From the NCBI GenBank assembly GCA_036337035.1, contig JAYZFC010000005.1:1-64000 (forward strand): a stretch of 64,000 nucleotides of DNA. Direction: 5' to 3'. Of the stretch, positions 16,620-26,055 are shown in pieces (position 1 is the first letter of the stretch; each line of letters begins with the position of its first letter). Under the pieces are notes generated by a model, which searched no databases, was not told the DNA's origin, and saw nothing but the letters and a program-made list of their open reading frames with translations. This DNA comes from TMED78 sp036337035. Lineage in GTDB: Bacteria; Pseudomonadota; Gammaproteobacteria; Steroidobacterales; Rariloculaceae. Both the position numbers and the translations under genes were made by a program.

Positions 16620-19600
16620 TTAAGAAGAAGTCCAATTATAGGCATTATTAAAAAGTTTTTGCCATGGAGAATTTTCTTTCCATTCAGAGGGGTGCCAAGA
16701 ATTCTGAACAGTCCTAAAAACTCTTTCAGGGTGTGGCATCATTATTGTTACCCTCCCATCCTTATTGGTTAATCCTGCAATACCATTTGGTGAGCCATTT
16801 GGATTTGCAGGATATGTTTCTGCAATGTTACCAAAATTATCAATATATCTAAAAACAGTAGATTCTTGGTTTGATAGTTCCATACTAGCATCAGAAGAAA
16901 ACGAAGCTCTCCCTTCACCGTGTGATGTAACAATTGGTAAAACTGAACCTGCCATCTCGCTAAAAAATATAGACCGAGTTTCTTCAATTTTTACTAGAGA
17001 AAATCTTGCCTCAAACTGATCAGATCGATTTCTAATAAATGTTGGCCAACTCTCTGCTCCAGGAATAATATCTTTCAAAGAAGCAATCATTTGGCAACCA
17101 TTACATACTCCTAACACAAAAGAATCCTCTCTACTAAAAAATGCTTGGAACATATCTCTAACGGAAGAATTATATAGAATTGATTTAGCCCAACCCTCTC
17201 CAGCACCTAATACATCACCATAAGAAAAACCTCCGCAGGCAGCAAATCCCTTAAATTTATTAAAGTTAATTTCTCCATTTAATAAATCGCTCATATGCAC
17301 ATCTTGGCACTGGAATCCAGCTCTATCAAAAGATGCGGCCATCTCTATATGGCTATTCACACCCTGCTCTCTTAGAATAGCTATCTTAGGACGAACTTTT
17401 TTAACAATTGAAGGATAGTCTGGAATCTTGAAAGTTAAATTAACATTTAACCCAGGATCATCTTTATTTATAATTGAATTATATGCTTCATCGGCGCACT
17501 CTGGATTATCTCTTAGGCGTTGCATTCGGTAAGATAATTCTGACCATTTTTTATGTAAATTTATTATTTGTTCACTATAAATATTTTTTTTATTTTGACT
17601 AATTGAAATATTTTTTGCTTTAGAAACTTTTGCTATAACCTCACCATTAACATTATGTTTATATAATACTTTCATTATAAAATCTAAATCATCATCTCGC
17701 ACTTGAATGACAACTCCTAATTCTTCATTAAATAAATATTTAATAATATCTTTCTCATTATCTGGAATATCTATCTCTAAGCCTAATCTAGACGCAAAAG
17801 ACATTTCACATAGGGTGATAAATAAACCTCCATCTGATCTATCATGATAAGCAAGAATATAATTAGATTTTCTTAATTCTCTTTGACATTCAAAAAAGTT
17901 CCTAATAACCTCTGGAGAATTTAAGTCAGGAGTCTCGCCTCCAAAAATAGAGTGCGACTGGGATAAGCATGAACCACCCATCCTTTGCTTGCCGTTTGAT
18001 AAATCAATAAATATTAGAGATGTTTGATTATCAGTACTTAACTCAGGAGTTAAAGTTTTCCTAACATCATTTACAGGGGCAAAAGAAGAAATAATAAGAG
18101 AAACTGGTGAAGCTACAATGTTATTTACATTATTATCTTTCCATTTGGTTATCATACTCATGGAGTCCTTACCAACCGGAATAGCAATGCCTAAACTTGG
18201 GCATAACTCTTCACCAATAGCTTCAACCATTTTAAAAAGATCATAATCATCATTAGAATATCCCGAGGCTGCCATCCAATTAGCTGACAATTTAATATCA
18301 CCTAAATGAATTACATCTGCAGAAGAAATATTTGTTATTGCTTCTGCTACAGCGAGACGGGCTGATGCTGGGCCATTTTTTATAGCAACAGGAGTCCTTT
18401 CCCCTATAGCCATAGCTTCCCCTTTATAATCAATAAATGAAGAGCTAGTAACTGCAACATCGCTTACAGGTATTTGCCAAGGACCTATTAGCTGATCTCT
18501 AGAGGATAAACCTCCAACACTTCTGTCGCCAATATGGATAAGAAATGACTTATCTGCCACAGCAGGAAACTTAATTACCTGATTAATAGCATCAGATATT
18601 TTTATATCAAAAACATCTTTATCATTAATTACTTTTTTGTAACTACTAATCTCTTTAACAAGCTTTGGCGGTTTTCCAAAAAGTAATTCCATAGGCATTG
18701 AGACAGAATTATTTTCTAAGTGCTCATCAACAACCTTTAAATTTTCATCTTCTGTTAAATCTCCAATAATTGCATATGTGCATCTTTCTCTTTTACATAA
18801 ATTTACAAAACTATTTAGATTTTCTTCTTTAACTGCCAAGATATATCTTTCTTGTGACTCATTACACCATAATTCCATAGGGGACATTCCTAGCTCATCA
18901 TTAGGAATTTGTCGCAGTTTTATAATTGCACCTCTATTAGATTGATGAATAATTTCCGGGACAGCATTACAAAGCCCTCCAGCTCCAATATCATGGATAG
19001 AAAGGATTGGGTTATTAGAACCTAAAGTCCAACATGAATTAATTACCTCTTGCGCCCTCCTTTGCATTTCAGGATTACCTCTTTGAACTGAAGCAAAATC
19101 TAACTCTTCATCGCTTGATCCGCTACCCAATGACGAAGCTGCACCACCGCCAAGACCAATAAGCATCGCTGGTCCGCCTAAAACAATCAATTTCGCACTT
19201 ATGGGCAAGTCTTTTTTGACAACATTTTCTTTAACAATATTGCCTAAACCACCAGCAATCATTATTGGCTTATGATAGCCCCTCCAACTATCATCATCAT
19301 TCAGAAGACAGGTTCTAAAGTATCCTAAAAGATTTGGTCTACCAAATTCATTATTAAATTGAGCAGATCCAATAGGCGCCTCTAACATAATATCTAAAGC
19401 AGAGACAATCCTGCTAGGGTAGCCCGGCAAATTGCTTTCCCAAGCCTGAGGCCAATCTTTGACTTCTAAATGAGAAACTGTAAAACCAGTTAATCCTGCC
19501 TTTGGCCTAGCTCCTCTTCCAGTAGCACCTTCATCTCTTATCTCCCCACCTGATCCAGTAGATGCTCCTGGAAAAGGAGATATTGCTGTTGGATGATTAT

Positions 19601-20483
19601 GTGTTTCAACTTTTATCACTAGATGAGCCTCTCCAGCTAAATAACCATAAACATTATCATGGGGATCTGGATAGAATAGTTGTGTTTTAGGTCCAGCGAC
19701 TACTGCTGCATTATCATGATAAGCTGATAAAATATTCTTAGGAGCATTCTCATATGTATTCTTTATCATTTGAAATAAGCTCTTATCTATTTTCTGAGAA
19801 TCAATTAACCATTTTGCATTAAAAACTTTATGTCGACAGTGCTCAGAGTTTGCTTGGGCAAACATCATTAATTCGACATCAGTTGGATCTTTTTTTAAAA
19901 CAGAGAAACCCTTGTATAAATAATCAATTTCCTCGTCTGAAAGAGCTAAAGATAATGAGTTATTCTTTTCATGAAGAGCTAACTTACCTTTTTCAGACAA
20001 GCTAATAATTCCTAATGGGCTTGGTACATTTTCTTTGAAAAGATGTTCTCTTGATGGCTCAGATAATAATAAAGACTCAGTCATTCGGTCATAGAAAAAA
20101 GATCCCATCAAGTTTTTTTCTTCATCCTTAAGTGAGCCAGAGAATGAAATAGAATAAACTCTTCCACGCTCAATTCTCTTTATCGGTAATCCGCATATAT
20201 TTGCTATATCAGTAGCTTTAGAGGACCAAGGGGAGATTGTTCCGATCCTAGGAATAACAAAAAAATTAACTGATCTACTACTAACTGCTTTAGGATTCTT
20301 TCCATAACTCAATAAAGCATTTAGTATTTTTTCTTGATTACCATCCAATGATGAATAAGTATCAATATAGTGAATATAGCGAACTTCAAGATCAGATATC
20401 TCTGGCAATATTGATTTAATCTGTGAAATTATTTTTCTTTTGCGGAAAGTTGTCTCTGCTACTGGACCTAGAGTACTTAGCAT
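16620..20483 (-). CDS. purL: Phosphoribosylformylglycinamidine synthase (single-chain PurL)
   Basis: PurL makes FGAM from FGAR, ATP and glutamine in purine synthesis. At 1287 residues it is the large proteobacterial form (E. coli 1295). It has an N-terminal PurS-like region, two AIR-synthetase-like halves (ETHNHPTAISPFPGASTG, GLGGGAASS, SIHDIGAGGLCNA, PVGKDSMSM, HDRSDGGL) and a C-terminal class I glutamine amidotransferase domain. That domain starts at about PKIAILREQGVNSH, with the nucleophile Cys1127 in GVCNGCQM and the HPERVFR end. The DUF1820 gene lies just upstream on the same strand. Together with guaA and guaB in this window it shows de novo purine synthesis. Confidence 0.97.
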   Translation of the reverse strand: MLSTLGPVAETTFRKRKIISQIKSILPEISDLEVRYIHYIDTYSSLDGNQEKILNALLSYGKNPKAVSSRSVNFFVIPRIGTISPWSSKATDIANICGLPIKRIERGRVYSISFSGSLKDEEKNLMGSFFYDRMTESLLLSEPSREHLFKENVPSPLGIISLSEKGKLALHEKNNSLSLALSDEEIDYLYKGFSVLKKDPTDVELMMFAQANSEHCRHKVFNAKWLIDSQKIDKSLFQMIKNTYENAPKNILSAYHDNAAVVAGPKTQLFYPDPHDNVYGYLAGEAHLVIKVETHNHPTAISPFPGASTGSGGEIRDEGATGRGARPKAGLTGFTVSHLEVKDWPQAWESNLPGYPSRIVSALDIMLEAPIGSAQFNNEFGRPNLLGYFRTCLLNDDDSWRGYHKPIMIAGGLGNIVKENVVKKDLPISAKLIVLGGPAMLIGLGGGAASSLGSGSSDEELDFASVQRGNPEMQRRAQEVINSCWTLGSNNPILSIHDIGAGGLCNAVPEIIHQSNRGAIIKLRQIPNDELGMSPMELWCNESQERYILAVKEENLNSFVNLCKRERCTYAIIGDLTEDENLKVVDEHLENNSVSMPMELLFGKPPKLVKEISSYKKVINDKDVFDIKISDAINQVIKFPAVADKSFLIHIGDRSVGGLSSRDQLIGPWQIPVSDVAVTSSSFIDYKGEAMAIGERTPVAIKNGPASARLAVAEAITNISSADVIHLGDIKLSANWMAASGYSNDDYDLFKMVEAIGEELCPSLGIAIPVGKDSMSMITKWKDNNVNNIVASPVSLIISSFAPVNDVRKTLTPELSTDNQTSLIFIDLSNGKQRMGGSCLSQSHSIFGGETPDLNSPEVIRNFFECQRELRKSNYILAYHDRSDGGLFITLCEMSFASRLGLEIDIPDNEKDIIKYLFNEELGVVIQVRDDDLDFIMKVLYKHNVNGEVIAKVSKAKNISISQNKKNIYSEQIINLHKKWSELSYRMQRLRDNPECADEAYNSIINKDDPGLNVNLTFKIPDYPSIVKKVRPKIAILREQGVNSHIEMAASFDRAGFQCQDVHMSDLLNGEINFNKFKGFAACGGFSYGDVLGAGEGWAKSILYNSSVRDMFQAFFSREDSFVLGVCNGCQMIASLKDIIPGAESWPTFIRNRSDQFEARFSLVKIEETRSIFFSEMAGSVLPIVTSHGEGRASFSSDASMELSNQESTVFRYIDNFGNIAETYPANPNGSPNGIAGLTNKDGRVTIMMPHPERVFRTVQNSWHPSEWKENSPWQKLFNNAYNWTSS

Positions 20484-20528
20484 ACTGTTTCGCTACTAAG
20501 AGAAGACATCATAACTCTTATCAAAATT

Positions 20529-20882
20529 TTATTTATCTCCTGAACTGCCCTTACTTCCATCACTAGAAGGGGCATACATTGGCATGGGAAACTGCGCTAT
20601 GTTACCACTCTCTGCATTAGTAACTTTACTTGTCCCTTGCTTCTCAACTTCGTCAATCCTAATAATAGAATGCATTGGAATATAGGTTCTATTAACTCCT
20701 GAGAATTCTGATTGAATTTTTTCTTCTGAAGGATCGACAACAACGCTTGAGCGCGTGCCAAAAATAAGCTCTTCTATTTCTATAAAACCAAATATACCAC
20801 CATGACTAATGCTTTTTGCATAAATCTCAAAAACCTTGCCTTGGTTCATAAAAATTATCTTATAAATTGGTTTTGAACTCAT
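20529..20882 (-). CDS. DUF1820 family protein
   Basis: A 117-residue protein that I recognise from memory as DUF1820, a small gammaproteobacterial family without known function. Typical segments are PIYKIIFMNQGKVFEIYAK, WGFIEVEE-like (here FGFIEIEELIFG), VVVDPSEEKIQSEF and YIPMHSIIRIDEVEKQG, followed by a low-complexity, glycine- and serine-rich tail. It has no signal peptide, membrane helix or metal motif. It lies between dld and purL on the same strand with gaps of 85 and 45 bases. No function is assigned. Confidence 0.85.
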   Translation of the reverse strand: MSSKPIYKIIFMNQGKVFEIYAKSISHGGIFGFIEIEELIFGTRSSVVVDPSEEKIQSEFSGVNRTYIPMHSIIRIDEVEKQGTSKVTNAESGNIAQFPMPMYAPSSDGSKGSSGDK

Positions 20883-20967
20883 TTTTTTTAAAGAAATCTA
20901 TATAACATTCTAAATCTTATCATACCAAGCATATTAAAAAAACTGATGCTTACTGTCAGCAAAAAAA

Positions 20968-22656
20968 TTAAGTCCAATCTTTATATTTACTAGTCTTACC
21001 AATACCAGGATTAAAGGTATTAGTTGGATCACATTCTTTATAAAATTCTTTTAAATCAGGCTTAGCAGCATACTCATGTCCAACATTATGCTCTGCAGGA
21101 TATTCTGCTCCTCTCTCATCAAGAAAATCTAAAATTTGATTTTTTACCTCTATGACATTGAAATTATTTTTTATTATATAAATTCGATGAAATACATGGC
21201 AAAGAAAATGGCCATATGAAAATTGACGAAAAATCTTGTCACCAACTTCTATAGGTATTGCTTCTGACCATTTATCATCATTTCGCCTTAATGCAACATC
21301 GATAGGAGCCATAGCTCCATTCTTGAAGCCATTAACTAAATAGTAACGATTAATTGCCCCTCCAATAACAAACCTGTGTAGTATGGCTTTTTTTGACTCT
21401 TCATCATTACAAACAAAAAAACTACCCTCAAAATTATCGAAAAAATTATCGAAAAAATTTTGAGCTTCATCTACTCCATCACCACTCGTTTCTAAAATAA
21501 AATGGAATTTGTATCGCTGTCGAAAATTTTCTAATCTTTTGGGTAAATGATTTGGCCAATAATGACTTAAAATCTGCATGATATGATCAGAAAAGTTATT
21601 CGACAAAAAAGGAAAATATTTAGCAATTCGATCAACCCGCCTTTTAAAAGCAAACAACTGTGGAATAAATTTTGATCCAAGCTTATTAACTATCAAAAAT
21701 ATATCTTTGCCATATTTTTTACTAATGTCATAACAATCTTGGTCAAAATACTCACCACTTATAGGTAAGTTCTTAAAATTTGATAATATATCTAAGCGAA
21801 TCTTAGTCATTACATCTGGATTGTTTGTGCCAATATAAAACACTCTCTTTTTAACCGCCTTAGGAAAAGTATCCAAGCGCACAGCAAATACTACTAACTT
21901 TCCCGCGCAGCCTGACGCTTCGTGTAAACAGTTGGAATTATTATTATAGCGAGAAGGCGTATCAGCGCTGATATCACGAACAACCTGATCGTATTCATTA
22001 CCAGAAGCTAGCCTATTCGAAGTCTTAATATCTTTTTCTGTATATTTTTTCAACTCAAGATTAGTAAGAATTTCTTCTGGTGTATCTCCCAAATAAATAT
22101 CTAAATTATTGACTAAAGAGAGCAAACCATCTGAACCAATACGAGCAAATAATGCAAGTTCAGTATACGCTGGGCCCCGCTGCACTAAAGCTCCGCCAGA
22201 ATTGTTACAAATCCCTCCAATAATAGAGGCGCCAATACAAGATGAGCCAATTACAGAATGTGGCTCACGCCCAAACTCTTCAAGCTTATCTTCTAACTCA
22301 TACAAGGTACTTCCAGGTAAAGCAATAATTTGTTTAGCATCATTAATGAGGTGAATTTTATTAATCCGTAAAGTATTAATAATAACAATAGGTCGGTCAT
22401 AATTACTGCCACTTGGAGTTGAGCCCCCGGTCAAACCAGTATTAGAAGCTTGCATTATAATGGCAACTTGTGCTTGAGTGCACAAACCAAGGACTTCCCA
22501 TATTTCCAATAAGCTCCCCGGTCTGGCAATTGCTAATGCCTCTCCAGAACCAATCCTAACTCCTTCTGTGTATGGCCCCATTTCTGATCTTTTTGTTAAA
22601 ACAAAAGAATCACCAATAAGCTTTTTTAAGCTATTTATTAAGTTTTTATTAGTAAT
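20968..22656 (-). CDS. dld: Quinone-dependent D-lactate dehydrogenase, apparent ATT start
   Basis: Dld oxidises D-lactate to pyruvate and passes electrons to membrane quinone. The FAD-binding domain has QASNTGLTGGSTPSG and PHSVIGSSCIGAS; the cap and C-terminal parts have SGEYFDQDCYDISKKYGKD, GDGVDEAQ, YPAEHNVGH and the final NPGIGKTSKYKDW. The first in-frame ATG (22581) would delete conserved N-terminal sequence. The 25 codons before it (TNKNLINSLKKLIGDSFVL) align with E. coli Dld. The frame is closed by TAA at 22666-22668, and no ATG, GTG or TTG lies between that stop and the ATG at a useful position. An ATT at 22656 stands 5 bases after AAGGGG. From ATT the protein has 562 residues (E. coli 571). 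Confidence 0.9.
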   Translation of the reverse strand: MTNKNLINSLKKLIGDSFVLTKRSEMGPYTEGVRIGSGEALAIARPGSLLEIWEVLGLCTQAQVAIIMQASNTGLTGGSTPSGSNYDRPIVIINTLRINKIHLINDAKQIIALPGSTLYELEDKLEEFGREPHSVIGSSCIGASIIGGICNNSGGALVQRGPAYTELALFARIGSDGLLSLVNNLDIYLGDTPEEILTNLELKKYTEKDIKTSNRLASGNEYDQVVRDISADTPSRYNNNSNCLHEASGCAGKLVVFAVRLDTFPKAVKKRVFYIGTNNPDVMTKIRLDILSNFKNLPISGEYFDQDCYDISKKYGKDIFLIVNKLGSKFIPQLFAFKRRVDRIAKYFPFLSNNFSDHIMQILSHYWPNHLPKRLENFRQRYKFHFILETSGDGVDEAQNFFDNFFDNFEGSFFVCNDEESKKAILHRFVIGGAINRYYLVNGFKNGAMAPIDVALRRNDDKWSEAIPIEVGDKIFRQFSYGHFLCHVFHRIYIIKNNFNVIEVKNQILDFLDERGAEYPAEHNVGHEYAAKPDLKEFYKECDPTNTFNPGIGKTSKYKDWT

Positions 22657-22667
22657 GGTAACCCCTT
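22654..22667 (-). promoter_or_regulatory. Ribosome-binding site and ATT start of dld
   Basis: On the minus strand AAGGGG (complement of 22662-22667) is followed by 5 bases and then ATT (22656-22654). The in-frame TAA at 22668-22666 overlaps the Shine-Dalgarno, so translation cannot begin further upstream. ATT starts are rare; infC and pcnB are the known E. coli cases, both limited by start-codon quality. Confidence 0.6.
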
Positions 22668-22733
22668 AAAAAAGCGAATTAGCTATTTAGAAAATAATTC
22701 ATACTATTAGGAAATAATATAAAAAAATATATT

Positions 22734-23198
22734 ATGATTTTAATTAAAAAATTGCAAAAATTACATTTCTATAAAATAATAAAATATATATTTTATATTA
22801 GTGAGAATAGATTGATTTCTTATCTTTGGATTGGCCTAGGTAGTGCTCTTGGAGGCATAACACGTCATTGGTTTTCTATTTTTTTCGATAAATTAATCGT
22901 GTCATCAATGCCATGGGGTACAATATTAGTTAACACACTTGGCTGCTTTGCCATAGGATGCTTTTCATATTTAATAAGTCTTGATCAAAAGTCGCTACCA
23001 GTTGATTTTAATTCTTTTCTTTTAATTGGATTCTGCGGTGGCTTCACAACATTTTCTGCATTTAGCATGCAAAGTTTCAATCTTATAAAGAATGGTGAAT
23101 GGTTAAATATGTTCGGAAATATAGCCATTTCTGTAATCATATGCCTTATTGCAGTTTTCCTTGGTTATTTTTTAACATCTGTCTTAAAAAGCACATAA
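22734..23198 (+). CDS. crcB: Fluoride exporter CrcB/Fluc
   Basis: A small membrane protein with four hydrophobic segments that forms a dimeric fluoride channel. Diagnostic motifs are the glycine-rich first helix GLGSALGGITRHW, the pore asparagine in GTILVNTLGCFAIG, and GFCGGFTTFSAFSMQS, which carries the phenylalanines that line the fluoride path. The ATG at 22734 adds about 26 residues before the usual family start and lacks a Shine-Dalgarno. An in-frame TTG at 22812, preceded by GTGAG 6 bases away, gives the normal length of 128 and may be the true start. No fluoride riboswitch is visible upstream. Confidence 0.9.
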   Translation: MILIKKLQKLHFYKIIKYIFYISENRLISYLWIGLGSALGGITRHWFSIFFDKLIVSSMPWGTILVNTLGCFAIGCFSYLISLDQKSLPVDFNSFLLIGFCGGFTTFSAFSMQSFNLIKNGEWLNMFGNIAISVIICLIAVFLGYFLTSVLKST

Positions 23199-23375
23199 TT
23201 ACTTGGATTTTTGAACTTAAGTAAAATATTTTTGCATAAAAACAACAATAATATTTCTATAAAATCTCGCTATAGAGCTAAGAAAAGCTTAATATCACTA
23301 AATTATTAGTTAAATAAAACAAACAACAAAACAAATAACCTGACTTAACATATTGTTTTAATAGGGGGAGATTTA

Positions 23376-25982
23376 ATGTCAACTTTTAAAGAATTCTTAT
23401 TCATAAGATCCAGTTATATTGCGATTCTTGCTTTACTTTCATTTGGGTCAACATCAATTTACGCTCAAGAGTTAGAAGAAATTATAGTTACAGCACAAAA
23501 AAGGGAACAAAACCTTCAAGATGTACCGCTAGCAATTTCTGCTTACACTAAAGACTTTTTAAATGAAAATTCAATTAAAGATGTCTACGATCTACAAGTA
23601 AGTTCGCCCGGTCTTATTATTAGTGGTAACCAAACTTCTAGTACAGGTAATTTCACAATAAGAGGTGTTGGAACTGGAGCACAAAATTTTGGCTTAGAAT
23701 CCTCAGTTGGCCTCTATGTTGATGGAGTCTATAGATCAAGACAAAGCTCTATGATCAATGAATTAGTTGATATAGAAGCAATAGAAGTTTTGAGAGGTCC
23801 GCAAGGAACACTATTTGGAAAAAATAGTTCATCTGGAGCTGTACTTCTTAGAACAGTCGCGCCTTCTCATGAGCAAGATGCCTTTACGCAGCTTTCTCTT
23901 GGTGCATATAACTTACAAACCTTTAGCGGTGCTTTTAATGTGAGTATGTCAGATAATCTTGCTGCAAGAACAACTGTCTTTGATACTAGTAGGGATGGCT
24001 GGGCCAAAGTCACAAATTATCAAAATGATACTTATGTGCAAGGTAGAAACAGATCTGGTATAAGACAACAATTCCTTTATACACCAACTGATTCTCTTTC
24101 TGTTAGAGCTATTTTCGATTATTCAAGAATTGAAGAAAATTGCTGTGCTGTGGTGGGATTAGTTGACAGCTTAGTAGCTCAAAATAGAACAGCAGCCAAC
24201 GGCGCTCCAATTCCAGGTACAGATGCAGTAATACAAGGATTAGGAGGTCTAGTTTTTAAAACTGGTACTGCTAAAAATCTTGAAATGGGTTTTAACCAAC
24301 TCCCTATGTCAATTTCCGAAGATAAAGGAGGATCAATTGAAATTACTTCTGAATTAGATAACCATACCCTTACTGCTATATCAGGTTATCGTGAATTTAC
24401 TACTAATGATTCTTTTGATGTTGATTTTACAAGCGCCGATATAGCTAATAGAACTTATGGGGCTAAGCAATCTGGTTTCTCTCAAGAAATTAGATTAGCT
24501 AGTAATCTAGATAATGGAATTAACTACATATTAGGCGGCTACTGGTCACAACAATCATTCAATAGTATGGATCACCTAACAGGTGGAAAAATGATAGGGA
24601 ACTATACCCTAGGTGTATCTCCTGATGTACTGGGTGCACTAATTAATGGAGCATCACCAACACTTCTTGGTTTTTCAAATGCTGCTTTTGGAACATCGTT
24701 TCCATTAACAGGACTTGCAGCTCACACTGTTGCAGGTAATACAATCCAAGACGAGGCTTATCAAAATCATAGAAATCATGCTGTTTTTGCAAAACTAGAT
24801 TTTGATATTAATGACACAGTAACTCTTAATTTTGGAATAAGAACTACTTCTGAACATAAAAATATGCAAAGTTGGTTTTCCGAATCTGTTGTAACTCCAA
24901 CAAAAAGTCAAACCAATACAGATGCAATCAAAGCGGCGTTAGGGATATTAGGAGCTAGAGCAGTTCAAGCTGGCGGTGGGGCGCCTACTTCTGGTGCTAC
25001 TACAGCAACTCAATATAATACTACCCTTGCTGCAATGGATCCTACTCCATATCTCCCGGCATTAAATGTTTTGTTTGTCCCTGGATGGGCTAACTGCTCC
25101 ATATCAGCAAGACTTTGTCCAAGAGATGCAATTCTTACAAGTTTTGATGATGTGAAAACAACAGGTGATTTTGGTCTAACATATTCACCGAATGATGACA
25201 CAATGTATTATGCTTCTTTTAGTACAGGATACAAAGCTGGTGGAACTAATACTGACCGTATCGACACAGGTTTCAACACAAGTTTTGGTGCAGAAGAAAC
25301 TGAAACTTGGGAACTTGGCATGAAAAAAGATTTTTCTAATATGAGATTGAATGTAACACTGTTCGATATGGATGTTAAAGGTCTTCAAACAAATACCTTT
25401 ACTGGAACAGCATTTAATTTACAAAATGCAGGTAGAGTTGAAGTTGATGGATATGAGGCAGAGATGCTTTGGCTTCCAGGTGATGATATTACAGTTTCAT
25501 TATCTTATGCTCAAACAATGGCTAAATTTCAAGACTTTGAAAAAGGTAATTGTCAGATAGCAAGTATCTTTCACTCAGCAGTTCAGCCTGACGCATCAGA
25601 TAAAGCAGCTAATGGATACTGTAATAGATCAGGCGGAAGAGTTGGTGGTGTATCAGAACATTTTGGTGTATTAAATGTTTCAAAACAATACAACTATTCT
25701 AGTGGCAATGCTCTTACTTTAGGGGCGGAGTACACCCACTATTCTGATATGATGATGCACAATAATAACGATATGCTTGCTTTACAAACAACTGTTTCAT
25801 TAGTTAATTTAAGAGCATTGTATTCAACAGCAAATGGCATGGACTATACATTTTGGGTAAGAAATGCTGCTAATTCTTTCTGGCATGGCACAGTTTTTGA
25901 TGCCCCTCTTCAAGATGGTAAGCTTGGCACTTACCCAAGAGAGCCAAGAACTTGGGGTCTAAACATAAGAAAGAATTTCTAA
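23376..25982 (+). CDS. TonB-dependent outer-membrane receptor
   Basis: The 868-residue protein has a signal peptide ending at about residue 30 (STSIYAQ), then a TonB box (ELEEIIVTAQKREQNLQDVP). The plug domain follows, with GVGTGAQNFGLESSVGLYVDG and IEVLRGPQGTLFGKNSSSG. The rest is a 22-strand-type beta-barrel ending in RKNF with a terminal phenylalanine. Such receptors import large or scarce substrates through the outer membrane using energy from TonB; the substrate cannot be told from sequence. Paired cysteines lie in predicted loops (NCSISARLC; NCQIAS...GYC; ENCC), and a low-complexity Gly/Ala/Thr loop is near residues 530-555. GGGGGAG stands 5 bases before the ATG. A strong terminator follows. 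Confidence 0.93.
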   Translation: MSTFKEFLFIRSSYIAILALLSFGSTSIYAQELEEIIVTAQKREQNLQDVPLAISAYTKDFLNENSIKDVYDLQVSSPGLIISGNQTSSTGNFTIRGVGTGAQNFGLESSVGLYVDGVYRSRQSSMINELVDIEAIEVLRGPQGTLFGKNSSSGAVLLRTVAPSHEQDAFTQLSLGAYNLQTFSGAFNVSMSDNLAARTTVFDTSRDGWAKVTNYQNDTYVQGRNRSGIRQQFLYTPTDSLSVRAIFDYSRIEENCCAVVGLVDSLVAQNRTAANGAPIPGTDAVIQGLGGLVFKTGTAKNLEMGFNQLPMSISEDKGGSIEITSELDNHTLTAISGYREFTTNDSFDVDFTSADIANRTYGAKQSGFSQEIRLASNLDNGINYILGGYWSQQSFNSMDHLTGGKMIGNYTLGVSPDVLGALINGASPTLLGFSNAAFGTSFPLTGLAAHTVAGNTIQDEAYQNHRNHAVFAKLDFDINDTVTLNFGIRTTSEHKNMQSWFSESVVTPTKSQTNTDAIKAALGILGARAVQAGGGAPTSGATTATQYNTTLAAMDPTPYLPALNVLFVPGWANCSISARLCPRDAILTSFDDVKTTGDFGLTYSPNDDTMYYASFSTGYKAGGTNTDRIDTGFNTSFGAEETETWELGMKKDFSNMRLNVTLFDMDVKGLQTNTFTGTAFNLQNAGRVEVDGYEAEMLWLPGDDITVSLSYAQTMAKFQDFEKGNCQIASIFHSAVQPDASDKAANGYCNRSGGRVGGVSEHFGVLNVSKQYNYSSGNALTLGAEYTHYSDMMMHNNNDMLALQTTVSLVNLRALYSTANGMDYTFWVRNAANSFWHGTVFDAPLQDGKLGTYPREPRTWGLNIRKNF

Positions 25983-26002
25983 ATTTATAAAAATATACAA
26001 AT

Positions 26003-26043
26003 AAAACCACCTACTGTAATTATTTTAGTAGGTGGTTTTTTTT
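26003..26043 (+). terminator. Strong intrinsic terminator after the TonB receptor gene
   Basis: AAAACCACCTACT (26003-26015) and AGTAGGTGGTTTT (26027-26039) form a perfect 13-bp stem with an 11-base loop, followed by a T tract to 26043. It is the clearest intrinsic terminator I see in the window. It lies 20 bases after the receptor stop and 12 bases before the ATG of the following DUF6152 gene. Confidence 0.93.
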
Positions 26044-26055
26044 CGAGATTAAAAT

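Noticed and set aside
22666..22733. Fluoride (crcB) riboswitch before the fluoride channel gene
   Set aside because: The short AT-rich leader shows none of the conserved riboswitch segments and no plausible pseudoknot.
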